Shown: positions 15,022 to 17,337 of the stretch, piece by piece
Layout of the letters: each line of letters begins with the position of its first letter
Position numbering within the stretch: position 1 is the stretch's first letter
From: an uncultured Lachnospiraceae bacterium
GTDB taxonomy: Bacteria > Bacillota > Clostridia > Lachnospirales > Lachnospiraceae
Direction of reading: 5' to 3'
Assembly: GCA_910584325.1 (NCBI GenBank)
Contig: CAJTZH010000058.1
Span: 1 to 17,337 of the forward strand
Length of the DNA: 17,337 bases
The notes under the pieces: model-generated
What the model was told of the DNA's origin: nothing
Seen by the model: only the letters and a program-made list of their open reading frames with translations
The model's database searches: none
Translations under genes and position numbers: made by a program

Positions 15022-15078
15022 TTATTGGTTTGATTCCATCTCTTTCATACGCACCAGCTGACCATTTGTTCCTCCTTA
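15022..15078 (-). pseudogene. Orphan ribosome site and collapsed ORF
   Basis: On the minus strand AAGGAGG (15072-15078) stands six bases before ATG 15065, an excellent initiation region, but the frame stops after six codons (MVSWCV). Another frame downstream reads QLVRMKEMESNQ then a stop at 15024-15022, which looks like a protein C-terminus. The upstream AT-rich region has TAGTT repeats (15090-15094, 15105-15109) that could be half-sites of a regulator. The simplest reading is the scar of a lost gene, with start and end left behind. Confidence 0.35.
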
Positions 15079-15168
15079 ATTTTATACATTAGTTGTTACA
15101 TCTCTAGTTTACCACACAAAAAATTTATAGCATAGAAAAATAAGAAAAGTTCCTCTCAAATTTCCCGG

Positions 15169-15196
15169 TTGACAAATCCCTGATTTATGCTACAAT
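15169..15196 (+). promoter_or_regulatory. Sigma-A promoter of the pheST operon
   Basis: TTGACA (15169-15174), a 16-base spacer and TACAAT (15191-15196), preceded by TG one base upstream (extended -10). It drives the T-box leader. Confidence 0.8.
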
Positions 15197-15202
15197 AAAA
15201 CC

Positions 15203-15473
15203 TAGTTTATCAAAACATCAAAAGGCAATGAAGGTGCACAGTAGATACTTATTTCCCAGACAGAGACCGCAGCCTTGGCTGGAAGCCGCGGGGTATGGAT
15301 AAGCGTTGAAATTCCCACCCGAGCCGTACTGCTGAATATCCGCGATTAGTAGGCAGTGCCGTTTCATGTACGTTACGCATGTCGAGAGCCTGACTGTTCA
15401 GGAAGCAGGGTGGTACCGCGAAGTAATTTACTCCGTCCCTTAGCGTATGATACGTTAAGAGGCGGATTTTTTT
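15203..15473 (+). ncRNA. T-box leader of pheST with terminator
   Basis: A tRNA-sensing leader of about 270 bases. The diagnostic T-box AGGGTGGTACCGCG is at 15407-15420. Upstream, AGTA (in CACAGTAGATA) and the AGAGACCGCAGCC/GGCTGGAAGCC segment look like the specifier-loop turn and distal part of stem I. GAA followed by a TTC triplet (15312-15314) on the 3' side could be the Phe specifier, though the base after it is C, not the usual purine. The terminator is TCCGTCCCTTAGCGTA (15432-15447) pairing with 15451-15466, then seven T's (15467-15473). Uncharged tRNA-Phe would favour the anti-terminator and expression of pheST. Confidence 0.9.
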
Positions 15474-15505
15474 GTATCAGGAAAAAGGAAAAGGAGATTC
15501 AAAAA

Positions 15506-16525
15506 ATGAAAGAAAAACTGCAGAGTATCAGAGAAAAAGCTCTGGCACAGATTAGCGGTTCTGATTCATTGGACAGACTGAATGAAATCAGGATTGCGTA
15601 TCTTGGAAAAAAAGGAGAGCTGACGGAAGTATTAAAGGGCATGAAGGAAGTCGCCGCGGAGGACAGACCGATGGTCGGGCAGCTTGTCAACGAGACGAGA
15701 AGCGCAATTGAAGAAATGCTTGAGCAGACAAAAACAAAGATGGCAAAAAAACTGCGTGAAATCCAGATGGAGAAAGAGACCATCGACGTAACGCTGCCGG
15801 CAAAGAAAAACGCGTTCGGTCATAAACATCCGAACACGGTTGCGTTAAATGAGGTGGAAAAGATTTTCGTCGGTATGGGGTATGAAGTTGTGGAAGGTCC
15901 GGAAGTCGAGTACGACTATTACAATTTTGAGGCGCTCAATATTCCTGCCAATCATCCGGCAAAGGACGAGCAGGATACATTTTACATCAACGGTGACATC
16001 CTGCTTCGGACGCAGACGTCCTCCACGCAGATTCACGAGATGGAAAAAGGGCGTCTGCCGATTCGTATGATTGCACCGGGAAGAGTATACCGTTCCGACG
16101 AAGTGGACGCGACCCATTCACCGTGTTTCCATCAGGTAGAAGGACTGGTTGTCGATAAAAATGTCACATTTGCGGACCTAAAAGGAACGCTTGCCGAGTT
16201 CGCAAAAGAGCTGTTTGGGCAGGAGACAAAGGTGAAATTCCGACCGCATCATTTCCCGTTTACCGAGCCAAGCGCGGAGATGGATGTGACCTGTTTTAAA
16301 TGCGGCGGCAAAGGCTGCAGAATGTGTAAGGGTTCCGGCTGGATTGAAATATTAGGCTGCGGCATGGTACATCCGAACGTTTTGCAAAAATGTAATATTA
16401 ACCCTGACGAGTACAGCGGGTTTGCTTTTGGTATGGGTCTCGAGCGAATCGCGCTGCTCAAATACGAGATTGACGATATGAGATTGTTATATGAAAACGA
16501 CGCAAGATTTTTAAAGCAGTTCTAA
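15506..16525 (+). CDS. pheS: Phenylalanine-tRNA ligase alpha subunit
   Basis: 339 residues from ATG 15506, with AAGGAG about 9 bases upstream; the longer in-frame start would lie inside the T-box leader and is rejected. N-terminal coiled-coil tRNA-binding arm (about 1-90), then the class II catalytic core: GPEVEYDYYNFEALNIP (131-147), motif 2 GRVYRSDEVDATHSPCFHQ (192-210), FPFTEPSAEMDV (250-261) and motif 3 GFAFGMGLERIALL (305-318). Cys263, 266, 271 and 274 form a CxxC/CxxC knuckle, as in other Firmicute PheS proteins. It forms the alpha2-beta2 enzyme with PheT, which follows 16 bases later, and charges tRNA-Phe in the cytoplasm. Confidence 0.98.
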   Translation: MKEKLQSIREKALAQISGSDSLDRLNEIRIAYLGKKGELTEVLKGMKEVAAEDRPMVGQLVNETRSAIEEMLEQTKTKMAKKLREIQMEKETIDVTLPAKKNAFGHKHPNTVALNEVEKIFVGMGYEVVEGPEVEYDYYNFEALNIPANHPAKDEQDTFYINGDILLRTQTSSTQIHEMEKGRLPIRMIAPGRVYRSDEVDATHSPCFHQVEGLVVDKNVTFADLKGTLAEFAKELFGQETKVKFRPHHFPFTEPSAEMDVTCFKCGGKGCRMCKGSGWIEILGCGMVHPNVLQKCNINPDEYSGFAFGMGLERIALLKYEIDDMRLLYENDARFLKQF

Positions 16526-16541
16526 GCAGGAGGTAGAGAAA

Positions 16542-17337
16542 ATGAATACAGCATTATCATGGATAAAAGCATATGTTCCTGACCTTGACTGCACGGCGCA
16601 GGAATATACGGACGCAATGACACTGACGGGAACAAAGGTCGAAGGATTTGAGGAACTTTTTGCGGACCTTGACAAAATTGTTATCGGTCAGGTTTTAAAA
16701 GTAGAACAGCACCCGGATGCCGACAAACTAGTGGTTTGTCAGGTAAACACCGGTTCGGGAACAGTACAGATTGTAACGGGCGCGCCAAATGTATTTGAGG
16801 GCGCCAAAGTGCCGGTCGTTTTAGACGGAGGAAGAGTTGCAGGTGGTCATGACGGAAGCAGGACAGCCGGCGGCATTAAGATTAAAAAAGGAAAACTGCG
16901 CGGCATTGAGTCAAACGGTATGATGTGTTCCATTGAGGAACTGGGTTCTTCCAGAGATTATTACCCGGACGCGCCGGAGGACGGACTTTATATTCTGCCG
17001 GAGGACGCGCCGGTCGGAGCGGATGCCATAGCGTATTTAGGTCTTGACGATACGGTATTTGAATATGAAATCACGTCAAACCGCGTGGACTGCTACAGCG
17101 TTCTCGGCATCGCAAGAGAAGCGGCGGCAACGTTTCGAAAAGAATTTATACCGCCGGTTATCAAGGAAACAGGGAACAGCGAAGACGTTCATGATTATAT
17201 CAGCGTTTCGGTAAAAGATACGGACCTTTGTCCAAGATATACGGCGAGAGTCGTAAAGAATATCAAACTGGCGCCATCGCCAAAGTGGATGCAAAGACGC
17301 CTTGCGGCATGCGGCATCAGACCGATTAATAATCTTG
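16542..17337 (+). CDS. pheT: Phenylalanine-tRNA ligase beta subunit, 5' part
   Basis: Open from ATG 16542 (AGGAGG 7 bases upstream) to the window edge, 265 codons of a protein usually about 800 residues. Residues 1-40 form the N-terminal cap; 44-155 form the OB-fold tRNA-binding domain (IVIGQVLKVEQHPDADKL, IVTGAPNV, IESNGMMCS); from about 160 the B3/B4 editing domain begins (EYEITSNRVDCYSVLGIARE). No lesions are visible. It is co-transcribed with pheS under T-box control, and the beta subunit provides tRNA binding and editing of mischarged Tyr-tRNA-Phe. Confidence 0.97.
   Translation, partial: MNTALSWIKAYVPDLDCTAQEYTDAMTLTGTKVEGFEELFADLDKIVIGQVLKVEQHPDADKLVVCQVNTGSGTVQIVTGAPNVFEGAKVPVVLDGGRVAGGHDGSRTAGGIKIKKGKLRGIESNGMMCSIEELGSSRDYYPDAPEDGLYILPEDAPVGADAIAYLGLDDTVFEYEITSNRVDCYSVLGIAREAAATFRKEFIPPVIKETGNSEDVHDYISVSVKDTDLCPRYTARVVKNIKLAPSPKWMQRRLAACGIRPINNL

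Noticed and set aside
15299..15320. Firm assignment of TTC at 15312-15314 as the specifier codon
   Set aside because: It fits the Phe operon and follows the GAA turn, but the following base is C, and I could not fold the whole stem I by eye, so it is reported only as a candidate.
15356..15505. N-terminal extension of PheS
   Set aside because: The extra 50 codons coincide with the T-box anti-terminator and terminator, and known PheS proteins start at MKEKL-like sequence.
16262..16350. Four-cysteine knuckle in PheS as a novelty
   Set aside because: A CxxC pair arrangement at this place is usual among Firmicute PheS proteins.
1..17337. CRISPR arrays, tRNA or rRNA genes, complete insertion sequences
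   Set aside because: No regularly spaced repeats, cloverleaf-like segments, rRNA-like stretches or transposase motifs were seen on either strand.

Overview
The window looks like chromosome from an anaerobic Firmicute of the Clostridia, most likely a Lachnospiraceae-type gut commensal. The reasons are moderate GC, strong AGGAGG ribosome sites, a T-box leader in front of pheST, a SleC-like spore-cortex protein, lipoproteins with short L/T-A-G-C lipoboxes, and two-component/ABC-2 clusters of the kind common in that family. This is an inference from gene content; no rRNA or other strict marker is present.

Layout. (1) 1-1100 is a scarred accessory junction: the 3' end of a lipoprotein gene, two hairpins, a frameshifted C-terminal scrap of a phage/ICE-type tyrosine recombinase, then about 350 bases of decayed sequence. 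(2) 1170-2423 (minus) is a SleC-like SpoIID/peptidoglycan-binding protein with its own terminator. (3) 2470-10787 is one co-directional block: a sigma-A-type promoter, an OmpR-family response regulator, a histidine kinase, a hairpin terminator/attenuator, then six tightly packed genes (lipoprotein, two ABC-2-type membrane proteins, an ABC ATPase, a secreted CARDB-like protein with a C-terminal anchor, and a bitopic membrane protein). No family-level function is evident for the whole module, and it is the best candidate here for an undescribed system. (4) 10780-13752 is a TrpXYZ-type amino-acid ABC importer (binding lipoprotein, permease, ATPase) with its own promoter, an internal terminator after the binding protein and a terminal hairpin. 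(5) 13753-14958 is a D-Ala-D-Ala carboxypeptidase whose ribosome site lies inside the preceding terminator hairpin. (6) 15022-15130 (minus) holds an orphan ribosome site and a collapsed mini-ORF. (7) 15169-17337 is the T-box-controlled pheS-pheT operon, with pheT running off the end.

How the genes may work together. The kinase/regulator pair probably senses an envelope signal and drives the downstream ABC-2/CARDB module, which occupies the membrane and cell surface. The importer and the T-box operon both concern aromatic amino acids if the importer carries Trp or a related substrate, but no shared regulatory element was seen. Nothing in the window is a CRISPR array, tRNA, rRNA or intact insertion sequence.
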